Assembly (NCBI RefSeq): GCF_023078475.1
Contig: NZ_CP095741.1
Location: 4,934,001-4,998,000, forward strand
Reading direction: 5' to 3'
DNA from: Luteibacter aegosomaticola
GTDB lineage: Bacteria; Pseudomonadota; Gammaproteobacteria; Xanthomonadales; Rhodanobacteraceae
Length of the DNA stretch: 64,000 bases
The stretch's first letter is position 1. Every line of letters starts with the position of its first letter. The position numbers and the translations under genes are program-made. The notes beneath the pieces are model-generated. The model was given only the letters and a program-made list of their open reading frames with translations. It searched no databases and had not been told where the DNA came from. Positions 16,174-25,458 of this stretch are shown one piece after another.

Positions 16174-18387
16174 TTACGGGGCTTTGACCACCGGGAAGCT
16201 TTCCGGGAGATCGAGCTTCGCGTCGGCGGCGAAGTCCTCGGCGGTGCGGCCGAGCTTCACCTGGTACGTACCGGCGGTGATGTGCCAGCGCTTGCCGGCG
16301 TCATCCCAGCGAGCGAGTGCCAGCGGCTCCAGCGGGATATCGACGCGCTGGCTCGCGCCCGGCTTCAGGTTCACCTTGGCCCAGCCGGCGAGACGGCGCG
16401 TGCCACCCTGCGGGCCGGTGACGTAGACCTGCGGCACGTCGGCGCCAGCAACCTTGCCGGTGTTCTTCACCGTGACATGGGCGACCGGGCGGCCGTCCTT
16501 ACCCTTGCCGACTTCGAAGCCGCTGTAGTCGAACGAGGTGTAGGTGAGGCCATAGCCGAAGGCGAACAGCGGCTTGCGCTGGGTCTTTTCGAACCAGCGG
16601 TAGCCGACATCGACGCCTTCGATGTTGTAGTCGATGGTGTCGGCCGGCTTTTCCTTGCTGTTGAGGCCCGCGCCCTGGATGGTCGCGCGCGGCAACTGCG
16701 ATTCATCGGTCGGCCAGGACAGCGGCAGGCGGCCGCTCGGTGCCACGTCACCGTAAAGCAGGCGGGTGATCGCATCGCCACCGCCCGAACCCGGATACCA
16801 CGCCTGCAGCACGGCGCCGACCTGGTTGAGCCAGGGCATCTTCACCGCGCCATTGGTTTCCAGCACCACGACGGTGTGCGGGTTGGCCTTGGCCACCGCG
16901 GCGACCAGCGCATCCTGGTTATCCGGCAGCGAGAGATCCGGCGCGTCGAACGATTCGGCCGCCCACTTGGTGACGAACACCACAGCAACATCGGCGCCCG
17001 CTGCCGCCTTGGCCGCAGCGGCCACATCGGTACCCGCATCGAAGGTGACCTTGCTGGTGCGCTTGCCGATGAAGGTGAGCGGCGCCGACGGGTGGTAATT
17101 GAACGGGCCCGGCCAGCCGGTCGGCTCCGCGCCTTCCAGCGCATTGCCGTTGATGTCCGTGACCGACGACGAACCGCCACCCGCCATCACGCCCTTGTCC
17201 GCATGGCCACCGATGACGGCAACGGACTTGCCCTTGGCGAGCGGCAGCAGTGCGTTTTCGTTGCGCAGGAGCACAGCACCCGCTTCGAGCGCGCTACGCG
17301 CGACCATGCGGTCGGCCTCGTACGGCACCGTGCCGGCCTTCACCGGCACCGGGTTATCGATCACACCGTGCACGAAGAAGCTGCGCAGGATGCGCTTCGC
17401 CATATCGTCGAGGCGTGCCTTGCTCACTTCGCCCTTGGCCACGGCCTCGCGCAGCGGTTTGTCGAAGAACACCTCGGCATCGAACACTTCGCCCGCCGAC
17501 TCCTGGTCCAAGCCCGCATTGGCCGCCTTGGCGCCGCTGTGCGCGCCGCCCCAGTCGGACATGACCCAGCCCTTGAAGCCCCACTCCTTCTTCAGCACCT
17601 CATTGAGCAGCCAGTCGTGCTCGCCCGAGTAGGTGCCATTCACCCGGTTGTAGGCCGACATGACCGAGCCCGGATCACCGTGGGCGATGCCGATCTCGAA
17701 GGCGAGCAGATCGGATTCGCGCAGCGTCACCGGATCGATCTGCGAGCTGATGGTGTTGCGGCCGGATTCGATGTCGTTGGCGGCGAAGTGCTTGATGGTG
17801 GCGACCACCTGGCGTTCCTGCACACCCTTCACCGTGGCGCCCACGATGTAACCCGCCAGCACCGGGTCTTCACCAGCGTATTCGAAGTTGCGGCCGTTGC
17901 GCGGATCGCGCAGCAGGTTCACGCCGCCCGAGAGCAGCACGTTGTAACCCTTGGCGCGCGCTTCGCCACCGATCATGCGGCCGCCCGCGTGGGCCACCGC
18001 CGGGTCGAAGCTGGCCGCCGCGGCCAGGCTCGCCGGCAGCGAGATGGCGCCCTTGTTGTCCACGCCCGGCTTGGTGACGCCGAGACCGGCATCGGTCTCC
18101 TGGACGGCCGGCAGGCCCAGGCGCGGCATGGCCGGGATGAAGCCGGCGTTGCCCAGCGCGCCCTCGGGCTGCGGGTGCTTGTCGCTCTTCATGCCGAAGT
18201 CGGTGCGGATCAGGCGAAATTTCTCATCGTCCGTCATCGCCGCCACGAGCAGCTCGGCGCGCTTGTCCGGCGAGAGCGAGCGATCCATCCACGGGTGGGC
18301 GGCCGGCGTGGCCGCTGCAGCCGTACCGGCAAGGCCGGCGAGACCTGCGGCGGTGGCAAGGGCGAGGGCGGTGCGACGCAAGGCCAT
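16174..18387 (-). CDS. Glycoside hydrolase family 3 beta-glucosidase (BglX-like)
   Basis: 737 residues with a signal peptide (ALALATAAGLAGLAGTAAAA), so periplasmic or secreted. The GH3 N-terminal domain has the KH motif at 199-200 (ATIKHFAANDIESGRN) and the nucleophile Asp278 (GWVMSDWGGAHSG). The GH3 C-terminal domain follows (VAVIGGHADKGVM, then WYPGSGGGDAITRLLYGD, PSGRLPLSWP), then a fibronectin III-like domain (FAFGYGLTYTSFDYS to the end). It would release terminal glucose, or possibly xylose, from oligosaccharides. It diverges from lhr (131 bp), and a LacI-type half-palindrome lies upstream near 18431-18446. Confidence 0.93.
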   Translation of the reverse strand: MALRRTALALATAAGLAGLAGTAAAATPAAHPWMDRSLSPDKRAELLVAAMTDDEKFRLIRTDFGMKSDKHPQPEGALGNAGFIPAMPRLGLPAVQETDAGLGVTKPGVDNKGAISLPASLAAAASFDPAVAHAGGRMIGGEARAKGYNVLLSGGVNLLRDPRNGRNFEYAGEDPVLAGYIVGATVKGVQERQVVATIKHFAANDIESGRNTISSQIDPVTLRESDLLAFEIGIAHGDPGSVMSAYNRVNGTYSGEHDWLLNEVLKKEWGFKGWVMSDWGGAHSGAKAANAGLDQESAGEVFDAEVFFDKPLREAVAKGEVSKARLDDMAKRILRSFFVHGVIDNPVPVKAGTVPYEADRMVARSALEAGAVLLRNENALLPLAKGKSVAVIGGHADKGVMAGGGSSSVTDINGNALEGAEPTGWPGPFNYHPSAPLTFIGKRTSKVTFDAGTDVAAAAKAAAGADVAVVFVTKWAAESFDAPDLSLPDNQDALVAAVAKANPHTVVVLETNGAVKMPWLNQVGAVLQAWYPGSGGGDAITRLLYGDVAPSGRLPLSWPTDESQLPRATIQGAGLNSKEKPADTIDYNIEGVDVGYRWFEKTQRKPLFAFGYGLTYTSFDYSGFEVGKGKDGRPVAHVTVKNTGKVAGADVPQVYVTGPQGGTRRLAGWAKVNLKPGASQRVDIPLEPLALARWDDAGKRWHITAGTYQVKLGRTAEDFAADAKLDLPESFPVVKAP

Positions 18388-18428
18388 GATCAGCTTCCTG
18401 TAGATGTGAAAAACGGCCCAAGATGGTC

Positions 18429-18447
18429 CAGTAACGTTTTCATCGCA
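18429..18447 (-). promoter_or_regulatory. LacI-type operator-like site before the GH3 gene
   Basis: On the minus strand the sequence reads GATGAAAACGTTACTGG, with the AACGTT centre typical of LacI-family operators. It lies about 45 bp upstream of the GH3 start and resembles the sites at 29483-29496 and 40207-40222. The regulator is not identified. Confidence 0.4.
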
Positions 18448-18518
18448 ACCCGCGAGACGCTTCCGGTGTACCGTCAGTGCTTGTCGGTGGAGGCCTTAGC
18501 CCCCATCTATGTCATTGA

Positions 18519-21500
18519 ATGAATTCACAAACGTCAATGCCACTGAGCGCCTTTCATCCCGCCGTTTCCGCGTGGTTCGAAGCCACCTTCCCCGCGCCCA
18601 CCGAGGCGCAGGTAGCCGCGTGGCCAGCGATCCGTTCGGGTATGCATACGCTGGTCGCCGCGCCGACCGGCTCGGGCAAGACACTCACCGCGTTCCTCTC
18701 GGCGATCGATGCGCTGGTGCGCGAGGGCGTGGAAGAGGGCGGGCTGCGCGATCGCACGACCATCCTCTACGTCTCGCCGTTGAAGGCGCTGTCGAACGAT
18801 ATCCGGATCAACCTCGAAGCGCCGCTCGCCGGCATCCGCGAGGAGCTGCGCAAGCAGGGCCTTCCCGACGTCGAGATCCGCACCGCGGTACGCACCGGCG
18901 ATACCCCGTCCGCCGATCGCGAGCGTATGCGCAAGCGGCCGCCGCACATCCTGGTCACCACGCCGGAATCCCTCTACGTGCTGCTCGGCTCGGAATCAGG
19001 CCGCGCCATGCTGCGCAACATCCGCGAAGTCATCGTCGATGAAATCCATGCCGTTGCCGCGAGCAAGCGCGGCAGCCACATGGCCGTGTCGCTCGAGCGG
19101 CTGGAAGCGCTGGCGCAACGGCGCCTGGTCCGCATCGGCCTCTCGGCCACGCAGAAGCCCATCGAAAAGGTCGCCGCCTTCCTTACCGGTGGCGATGACT
19201 GCACGATCGTGGATATCGGCCACGCCGGTCAGCGCGATCTCGCGCTCGAAGTACCGCCGGTACCGCTTGAAGCGGTGATGTCGAACGACATGTGGGAGCT
19301 GGTCTACAACCGGCTCGGTAACCTGATCGAACAACACCGCACCACGCTGGTGTTCGTCAACACGCGGCGAATGGCAGAACGTGTGTCGCGCCATCTTTCC
19401 GAGCGTCTCGGGGCAGAGGCCGTCACCGCGCACCACGGCAGCCTTTCGCGCGAGCAACGGCTGGATGCCGAGCAACGGCTGAAGGCGGGCTCGCTGCGTG
19501 CGCTGGTCGCCACGGCCTCGCTGGAACTGGGCATCGATATCGGTGATGTCGACCTGGTTTGCCAGATCGCTTCGCCACGCTCCATCGCTGCGTTCCTGCA
19601 ACGCGCCGGCCGTGCTGGCCATGCCGTGGGCGGTACGCCAAAGGCCCGGCTGTTCCCGACCTCCCGCGACGATCTGGTCGAATGTACGGCGCTGCTCGAT
19701 TGCGTGCGCCGAGGTGAGCTCGATGCGCTGATCATGCCGCACCAACCGCTCGACGTCCTGGCACAGCAGATCGTCGCCGAAGTGGCTTGCCAGGAGTGGG
19801 ACGAGGATGCGCTGTACGACCTCATCCGCCGCGCCTATCCGTTTCGCGAGCTCAAGCGCCAGACCTTTGACGAGGTGGTACGCATGCTCGCCGACGGGTT
19901 CACCACCCGCGTCGGCCCGCGCGGCTCGTACATCCACCGCGATGCGGTGAACAAGCGCCTGCGCGAACGTCGCGGCGCGCGGCTCACCGCCGTCACCTCG
20001 GGCGGCACCATCCCGGAGACTGGCGACTACAACGTGTTGCTCGAGCCGCAGTCCACCATCGTGGGTACGGTGAACGAGGACTTCGCGATCGAAAGCCTCG
20101 CTGGTGATGTGTTCCAGTTGGGCAACCGCTCGTACCGCATCCTGCGTGTGGAGATGGGGCGCTTGCGCGTGGAAGACGCGCAAGGCGCGCCGCCGAACAT
20201 CCCGTTCTGGCTGGGCGAGGCGCCGGGCCGTACGGACGAACTCTCGATCGGCGTGGCACGGCTGCGCACGGAGATCTCGGCGCAGTTCGATGAAGGCGGC
20301 CGCGACGGCGCCATGGCCTGGCTGGTCAACGAAGTCGGCATGGTGAAGGCCGCCGCCGAGCAAGTAGTTGATTACCTGTTCCGTGCCCGCGTGGCGCTGG
20401 GCGCCCTGCCGACGCGCGATACGCTGGTGATGGAGCGCTTCTTCGACGAATCCGGCGGCACCCAGCTGATCATCCACACGCCGTTCGGCAGCCGGATCAA
20501 CAAGGCGTGGGGCCTCGCATTGCGCAAGCGGTTCTGCCGCAAGTTCAATTTCGAACTTCAGGCGGCGGCAACGGAGGACGCGATTATCCTCTCGCTCTCC
20601 ACCAGTCACAGCTTCCCGCTGGAAGAGGTCTCCCGCTACCTGCACTCGGCAAGCGCCGAACACGTGTTGGTGCAGGCGTTGCTCGATGCACCGTTGTTCG
20701 GCGTGCGCTGGCGCTGGAACGCGACCACGGCGCTGGCCCTGCCGCGCTTCAGCGGCGGCAAGAAGGTAGCGCCGCAGTTGCAGCGCATGAAGAGCGAAGA
20801 CCTGCTGGCCACCGTATTCCCGGACCAGGTCGCCTGCCTCGAGAACATCGTGGGCGAACGCGAGGTGCCCGACCACCCGCTGGTCAACCAGACCCTGGAC
20901 GATTGCCTGCACGAGGCCATGGATACGGAGGGCTGGCTCGACGTACTGCGCGGGATGGAGAGCGGCAGCATCCGCGTCGTCGCGCGCGATCTGGCGACGC
21001 CGTCGCCGCTGGCGGCGGAGGTGCTTAGCGCCGCGCCGTATGCCTTCCTCGACGATGCTCCGCTGGAGGAGCGCCGCACGCAAGCTGTACAGTCGCGTCG
21101 TTGGAACGAGGCCGAGAGTGCCGATGACCTGGGAAGGCTCGATGCCGAAGCGATTGCTTCGGTACGCGAGGAAGCCTGGCCCGAGGCACGCAGCGCCGAC
21201 GAGATGCATGAGGCGCTGATGCTGTTGGGTGCCGTGACCCACGACGAAGCCCGGGATAACGGCTGGGCAAAGCTCTTGCAGGCGCTCGCGAAGGACGCAC
21301 GCGCGACGTTTCTTTCCACCGGTGAGGCTGGGCTTTGGGTCGCTGCCGAGCGTCTTACGGCGTGGCGGGCGATCCACCCGGATGCCAGCATGCAGCCCGC
21401 CATCGCCGCGCCCGCGGAATACGCCGCGCAGGCCTGGACACGGGAAGCCGCGCTGGTCGATATCGTGCGTGGCCGCCTGAGCGGGCTCGGCGTGGTCGAA

Positions 21501-22808
21501 GAACCCCATCTCGCGCCCTCGCTCGGCGTCGACGCATCAGATATCACCCTCGCGCTCGCCTCGCTGGAGAGCGAGGGCTATGTTATGCGCGGACCCTTCT
21601 CGCCGGGTGCCACGGCCACGGAATGGTGTGAGCGCCATCTGCTGGCGCGCATCCACCGCTACACGATTGGGCGGCTGCGCCGGGAGATCGAACCCGTGGC
21701 GCCGCGCGACTTCCTGCGCTTCCTGCTCGACTGGCTGCATGTGACACGTGCGTCGCAGGTCGCCGGGCCGGACGCACTGGCTGGCGTCATCGGCCAGCTC
21801 GAGGGCTTTGAAGCGGCGGCCGGCGCGTGGGAATCCGAACTGCTGCCGTCACGGGTGAGCGATTACAGCATCGGTTGGCTCGACGATCTCTGCCGCGCCG
21901 GCCGTACCGTGTGGAGCCGCCTGCGCCTGGGCACGGGTACGGGCGGCCCGGTGCGCGCCACGCCGATTGTGCTTCTGCCGCGCCGGCAGTTGCCGATCTG
22001 GTCGGCAGCCGCACCGCCGGCGTCCGATGAGCTGAAGCTGTCTTCGCGCGCGGAGGCGGTGGAAGAAGCGCTACGCGACGAGGGTGCGCTGTTCTTCGAC
22101 GAGCTCGCCTCGATCACGCGGCTGTTGCGCACCGAGCTGGAAGACGCGCTGGGTGAGTTGGTGGCCGCCGGCCGCGTCACCGCCGACAGCTTCGCCGGCC
22201 TGCGCGCCTTGCTGCTGCCGTCGGCCAAGCGCAACAACGGCCGTGCGCGGCGTACGCGCCGGCACATGCTCAGCGGGATCGAAGACGCGGGCCGCTGGTC
22301 GCTTGCCCGCCGCTCGCGCGAAGAGCGTAACGATGCCGATGGACTCGAGCACATCGCGCGTACGCTGCTACGCCGCTACGGCGTGGTCAGTTGGCGCATC
22401 CTGGAACGCGAGGCGGCCTGGCTGCCTGCATGGCGCGACCTGCGCCGGGTGTATCACCGGCTGGAGGCGCGCGGTGAAATCCGCGGTGGGCGTTTCGTCG
22501 ATGGGCTGGTCGGCGAGCAGTTCGCGCTGCCTGAAGCGCTGACGGCGCTGCGGCAGATCCGCCACCGCGAACACGATGGCGAGATCGTCTGCATCGCCGC
22601 GACCGATCCCCTGAACCTGATCGGTGGCATCGTCGCTGGTACGAAGGTGCCGGCGAACATCGGCAACCGCATCGCGATTCGCGATGGCCTGCCGCTGGCC
22701 GCGATGGTGGCGGGGAAGTTCGTCGTGATCGGCGAGTTGGCGGGTGATGACGAGCAGGTAACGCGATCAGCGCTGCAGCGCCGGGCCGACCTACGCGTCT
22801 CCGCGTAA
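18519..22808 (+). CDS. lhr: Lhr-family large ATP-dependent helicase
   Basis: 1429 residues. Helicase core: Walker [17 protein letters not shown] (about 45-60), motif [17 protein letters not shown], motif [12 protein letters not shown], motif [23 protein letters not shown] and [13 protein letters not shown], motif [15 protein letters not shown]. The winged-helix and Lhr-core domains follow, then a long C-terminal extension as in E. coli Lhr (about 1540 residues). Lhr unwinds RNA:DNA and DNA duplexes 3' to 5' and is linked to DNA repair. ATG 18519 or the ATG six codons later may be used. The 3' end abuts degenerate tandem repeats. Confidence 0.95.
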   Translation: MNSQTSMPLSAFHPAVSAWFEATFPAPTEAQVAAWPAIRSGMHTLVAAPTGSGKTLTAFLSAIDALVREGVEEGGLRDRTTILYVSPLKALSNDIRINLEAPLAGIREELRKQGLPDVEIRTAVRTGDTPSADRERMRKRPPHILVTTPESLYVLLGSESGRAMLRNIREVIVDEIHAVAASKRGSHMAVSLERLEALAQRRLVRIGLSATQKPIEKVAAFLTGGDDCTIVDIGHAGQRDLALEVPPVPLEAVMSNDMWELVYNRLGNLIEQHRTTLVFVNTRRMAERVSRHLSERLGAEAVTAHHGSLSREQRLDAEQRLKAGSLRALVATASLELGIDIGDVDLVCQIASPRSIAAFLQRAGRAGHAVGGTPKARLFPTSRDDLVECTALLDCVRRGELDALIMPHQPLDVLAQQIVAEVACQEWDEDALYDLIRRAYPFRELKRQTFDEVVRMLADGFTTRVGPRGSYIHRDAVNKRLRERRGARLTAVTSGGTIPETGDYNVLLEPQSTIVGTVNEDFAIESLAGDVFQLGNRSYRILRVEMGRLRVEDAQGAPPNIPFWLGEAPGRTDELSIGVARLRTEISAQFDEGGRDGAMAWLVNEVGMVKAAAEQVVDYLFRARVALGALPTRDTLVMERFFDESGGTQLIIHTPFGSRINKAWGLALRKRFCRKFNFELQAAATEDAIILSLSTSHSFPLEEVSRYLHSASAEHVLVQALLDAPLFGVRWRWNATTALALPRFSGGKKVAPQLQRMKSEDLLATVFPDQVACLENIVGEREVPDHPLVNQTLDDCLHEAMDTEGWLDVLRGMESGSIRVVARDLATPSPLAAEVLSAAPYAFLDDAPLEERRTQAVQSRRWNEAESADDLGRLDAEAIASVREEAWPEARSADEMHEALMLLGAVTHDEARDNGWAKLLQALAKDARATFLSTGEAGLWVAAERLTAWRAIHPDASMQPAIAAPAEYAAQAWTREAALVDIVRGRLSGLGVVEEPHLAPSLGVDASDITLALASLESEGYVMRGPFSPGATATEWCERHLLARIHRYTIGRLRREIEPVAPRDFLRFLLDWLHVTRASQVAGPDALAGVIGQLEGFEAAAGAWESELLPSRVSDYSIGWLDDLCRAGRTVWSRLRLGTGTGGPVRATPIVLLPRRQLPIWSAAAPPASDELKLSSRAEAVEEALRDEGALFFDELASITRLLRTELEDALGELVAAGRVTADSFAGLRALLLPSAKRNNGRARRTRRHMLSGIEDAGRWSLARRSREERNDADGLEHIARTLLRRYGVVSWRILEREAAWLPAWRDLRRVYHRLEARGEIRGGRFVDGLVGEQFALPEALTALRQIRHREHDGEIVCIAATDPLNLIGGIVAGTKVPANIGNRIAIRDGLPLAAMVAGKFVVIGELAGDDEQVTRSALQRRADLRVSA

Positions 22809-22919
22809 CCGATCACCAACGGACCTCCGCGTGTCCGCGCAACCGATCGCCAACGGATCCGCACGCATCTGCGCAACCGATCGCCGACGGACCTGCGCGT
22901 TTTCGCGCAACCGATCGTC
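22795..22919 (+). repeat. Degenerate ~34-bp tandem repeat copied from the lhr 3' end
   Basis: The last codons of lhr, including CGCGTAACCGATC, recur about every 34-35 bases as CGCGCAACCGATCGCC followed by AACGGA or GACGGA. There are three further degenerate copies. The array runs directly into the palindromic repeat starting at 22920. Confidence 0.75.
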
Positions 22920-23014
22920 GTAGGAGCCCACCCTGTGGGCGACGCCGTTCGCGATAACGCCACAGGACCTGCGGCGGTGGGGCGAAAGATGTCGCCCACA
23001 GGGTGGGCTCCTAC
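22920..23014. repeat. REPIN-like palindromic repeat, copy 1
   Basis: 95 bp. Left arm GTAGGAGCCCACCCTGTGGG and an inverted right arm (CCCACAGGGTGGGCTCCTAC) flank an asymmetric centre running CCGTTCGCG to GCGAAAGATGTCGCC. It lies between the convergent lhr and hexosaminidase genes. Same orientation as copies at 34110 and 57607. Confidence 0.92.
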
Positions 23015-23025
23015 GGTGAAGCGCG

Positions 23026-25302
23026 TTAACGCAACTGCACGTCGCCGATGGCCCAGATGGTCGCGGGCCCCGGCTTGCCGGTAATCACGATGCACAGGTC
23101 GTGCGTACCTTCACGCTTGGGCAGGATCCCATCGACCGTCGCCACGCCACCCTTGGCCTTCGCCAGCGGAATGGTGGTGAGCTTCGGACCATCGCAGGTG
23201 TCCTGGTGGATCTCGATCTCGCCATCCCGCGACTTGGCCTTGCGCGACACGACCTTGGCGGCATCCTTCCACAGCGCGTAGTTGTACGGCAGGCGATTCA
23301 CGCTGATGGCGACACCGTAGCGACCGTCGAGCTTCACACCCTTCCACATCCAGCACGTATCCATGATGTCCACCTTGTAGACCGGGCGGACGCCATCGAC
23401 GAGCGTGGGCGACTCAATGCGAATCGGCAGCTTGTCGCTACAGGTGGAAAGCTGGTCGCTGCTACGGCGCAGCAGGGACTTGGCGTCGATCGCCTCCGAG
23501 CGCGGACCGGAGACACCGAACCCGTTGACGAAAGTAATGGCCTGCACCGTGCTCGGTACGGTCACGTCGAACGGCGCGGTGTACTGCGGCGACTGCGCGG
23601 TCGGCGGCGTGCCGTCGGTGGTGTAACGGATCTTGCCAAAGCCGGTCTGGCTGGAAAGCGTGACGGTGGCCTTGTCAGCGCCCGACGCCTTCGCATCGAT
23701 CGCCACAGCGAACGCGCTATCCGCCGGCGTGATGCCTGCCGCGCGGTAACGCGAGAACTGCGCCGGCAAGCGCGTGAGGAAGCTGTTCCAGTCAGGGATC
23801 GGCGTCCAGGTGCGCTCGGCCACGGCAGCGATGCGCGGGAACAGGGCGTGCTGCACGCGCTGCCAGTTCGGCTGGTACTCGGTGAACAGGGTGATCTGTT
23901 CGCCCAGCACATGGCTGGCCTTGTCCGCGGGGATGCCCGCCGGCACCGGCTCGAACTTGTACACATCCTCGAGCGACTGGATGATCGGACGGCCCGCGGG
24001 CTCATCCGGCAGGCTCGACTGCAGGTAATCCATGTAGAGGTTGGGCGACGGCGCCATCACCACATCGTGGCCAGCGTTCGCGGCCTTGATCGCGCCCGAG
24101 GTGCCACGCCACGACATGACCGTGGCACTCGCCGGCACCTTGCCATCGAGGATCTCGTCCCAGCCGATCAGGCGGCGGTGGTGCTGCTCGAGGTAATTGC
24201 CGATGCGGGCGACGAACCAGCCCTGCATCTTCTCCTCATCGGTGATGCCCAGCGACTTCATCTTCGCCTGCACCTTCGGCGAGTGCTCCCACTCATCCTT
24301 GGCGGCCTCGTCGCCACCGACGTGGATGTACGTCGACGGGAAGATCTCCATCACCTCGTCGAGGACGTCCTGGAGGAAGGTGAAGGTGTTGTCCTCGGTG
24401 TTGAACAGGGCCGTGTTGACGCCCCAGTCGGCCGAGACCTTGAGCTTCTTGCCGGAGCCCAGTTGCGGATAGGCGGCGACGGCGGCCTGCGCATGGCCTG
24501 GCATTTCGATTTCCGGCACCACGGTGATGTGGCGTTCGGCGGCGTAGGCCACGATCTGCTTCGCCTCATCCTGGGTGTAGAAGCCGCAGTAAGGCTTGTC
24601 GGCACCACCAGTGAGGGCGATGTCCGGCCCCACGGGCGTGCGGCACGAGGCCACCTCGGTCAGCTTCGGGTACTTCTCGATCTGCAGGCGCCAGCCCTGG
24701 TCATCGGTGAGATGCCAGTGGAAGGTGTTGAGCTTGTGCATCGCCATTTGGTCGAGCAGGTGCTCGATCTCGCTCACCGACTGGAAGTGGCGGCTGGAAT
24801 CCAGCATGAGGCCACGCCACTCGAAGCGCGGCTTATCGACGATGTGCACGCCCGGAACGCCATTCTGCGCGGCAGGGTCGGTGGCGAGCTGCCAAAGGGT
24901 CACCGCACCATAGAAGAGGCCGGTTTCATCGTTGGCGGTGATCCGGATGCCCTTGTCATCCACATCGAGCGCATAGGCCTCGATGCCCTTCACGGAGGCC
25001 TCGGTATGCAGCCAGATGGTGCCCGAGCCCGGCTTGCCCTCGACGACGGGCACGGTGACGCCACGCGCCTGGCGCAGCCACGCCTGGAGCTGCGTGGCCA
25101 CCTTCTTCGCCTGGGTATCCCCCGAGGCGGTAGCGATCTTGGTGGAGGCATCGATGCGGAAGTGGCCCGGCACGCGGGCCAGCTGGGCGGGCATCGGTAT
25201 GAGCGAAAGCGGCGTCGTATCGACGGGGGCGGTGTTCTGCCTCGGCTGGCTGGCGCAGGCGGCAAGGCCCGTGGCCATGGCGAGGAGGATGATACGGCGC
25301 AT
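23026..25302 (-). CDS. Beta-N-acetylhexosaminidase (GH20), lipoprotein
   Basis: 758 residues from ATG 25302, which has GGAG six bases upstream. The signal peptide ends in a lipobox (ATGLAAC, Cys16), so it is membrane-anchored. A GH20b domain (about 30-155) precedes the GH20 barrel with FHWHLTDDQGWRLQIEKYP, PEIEMPGH and the catalytic pair Asp331-Glu332 (IHVGGDEAAKDEW). A C-terminal chitobiase-like domain follows (KIRYTTDGTPPTAQSPQYTA). It would remove terminal GlcNAc from chitin, peptidoglycan or glycan fragments, feeding the NagP/NagA/NagB system nearby. It is downstream of the TonB receptor and glucokinase on the same strand. Confidence 0.95.
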   Translation of the reverse strand: MRRIILLAMATGLAACASQPRQNTAPVDTTPLSLIPMPAQLARVPGHFRIDASTKIATASGDTQAKKVATQLQAWLRQARGVTVPVVEGKPGSGTIWLHTEASVKGIEAYALDVDDKGIRITANDETGLFYGAVTLWQLATDPAAQNGVPGVHIVDKPRFEWRGLMLDSSRHFQSVSEIEHLLDQMAMHKLNTFHWHLTDDQGWRLQIEKYPKLTEVASCRTPVGPDIALTGGADKPYCGFYTQDEAKQIVAYAAERHITVVPEIEMPGHAQAAVAAYPQLGSGKKLKVSADWGVNTALFNTEDNTFTFLQDVLDEVMEIFPSTYIHVGGDEAAKDEWEHSPKVQAKMKSLGITDEEKMQGWFVARIGNYLEQHHRRLIGWDEILDGKVPASATVMSWRGTSGAIKAANAGHDVVMAPSPNLYMDYLQSSLPDEPAGRPIIQSLEDVYKFEPVPAGIPADKASHVLGEQITLFTEYQPNWQRVQHALFPRIAAVAERTWTPIPDWNSFLTRLPAQFSRYRAAGITPADSAFAVAIDAKASGADKATVTLSSQTGFGKIRYTTDGTPPTAQSPQYTAPFDVTVPSTVQAITFVNGFGVSGPRSEAIDAKSLLRRSSDQLSTCSDKLPIRIESPTLVDGVRPVYKVDIMDTCWMWKGVKLDGRYGVAISVNRLPYNYALWKDAAKVVSRKAKSRDGEIEIHQDTCDGPKLTTIPLAKAKGGVATVDGILPKREGTHDLCIVITGKPGPATIWAIGDVQLR

Positions 25303-25357
25303 CGAGAGCTCCATCGGATTTAACGCGAGGGGTCGATTGTGTCCGTTATCACCCTGC

Positions 25358-25394
25358 AAAAAAAGCGGGCCCGGCAAGGAAATCGACGGGCCCG
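25358..25394 (-). terminator. Terminator between TonB receptor and hexosaminidase genes
   Basis: Two CGGGCCCG blocks (25387-25394 and 25366-25373) form a stem on the minus strand, followed by seven T residues. It would cut or attenuate read-through from the receptor gene into the GH20 gene. Confidence 0.75.
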
Positions 25395-25458
25395 AGGGGA
25401 ATGAAGCTTCGAGGGTTATGTGCGGCCATCCGTGGCCGCCAAGCCATGACGCTAACGC

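Noticed and set aside
16168..18522. 784-codon open frame opposite the GH3 gene
   Set aside because: Antisense shadow; the GH3 frame carries the catalytic motifs and signal peptide.
18996..21509. 837-codon open frame opposite lhr
   Set aside because: High-GC antisense shadow of lhr; Arg/His/Gln-rich product with no domain sense, while lhr has a full set of helicase motifs.
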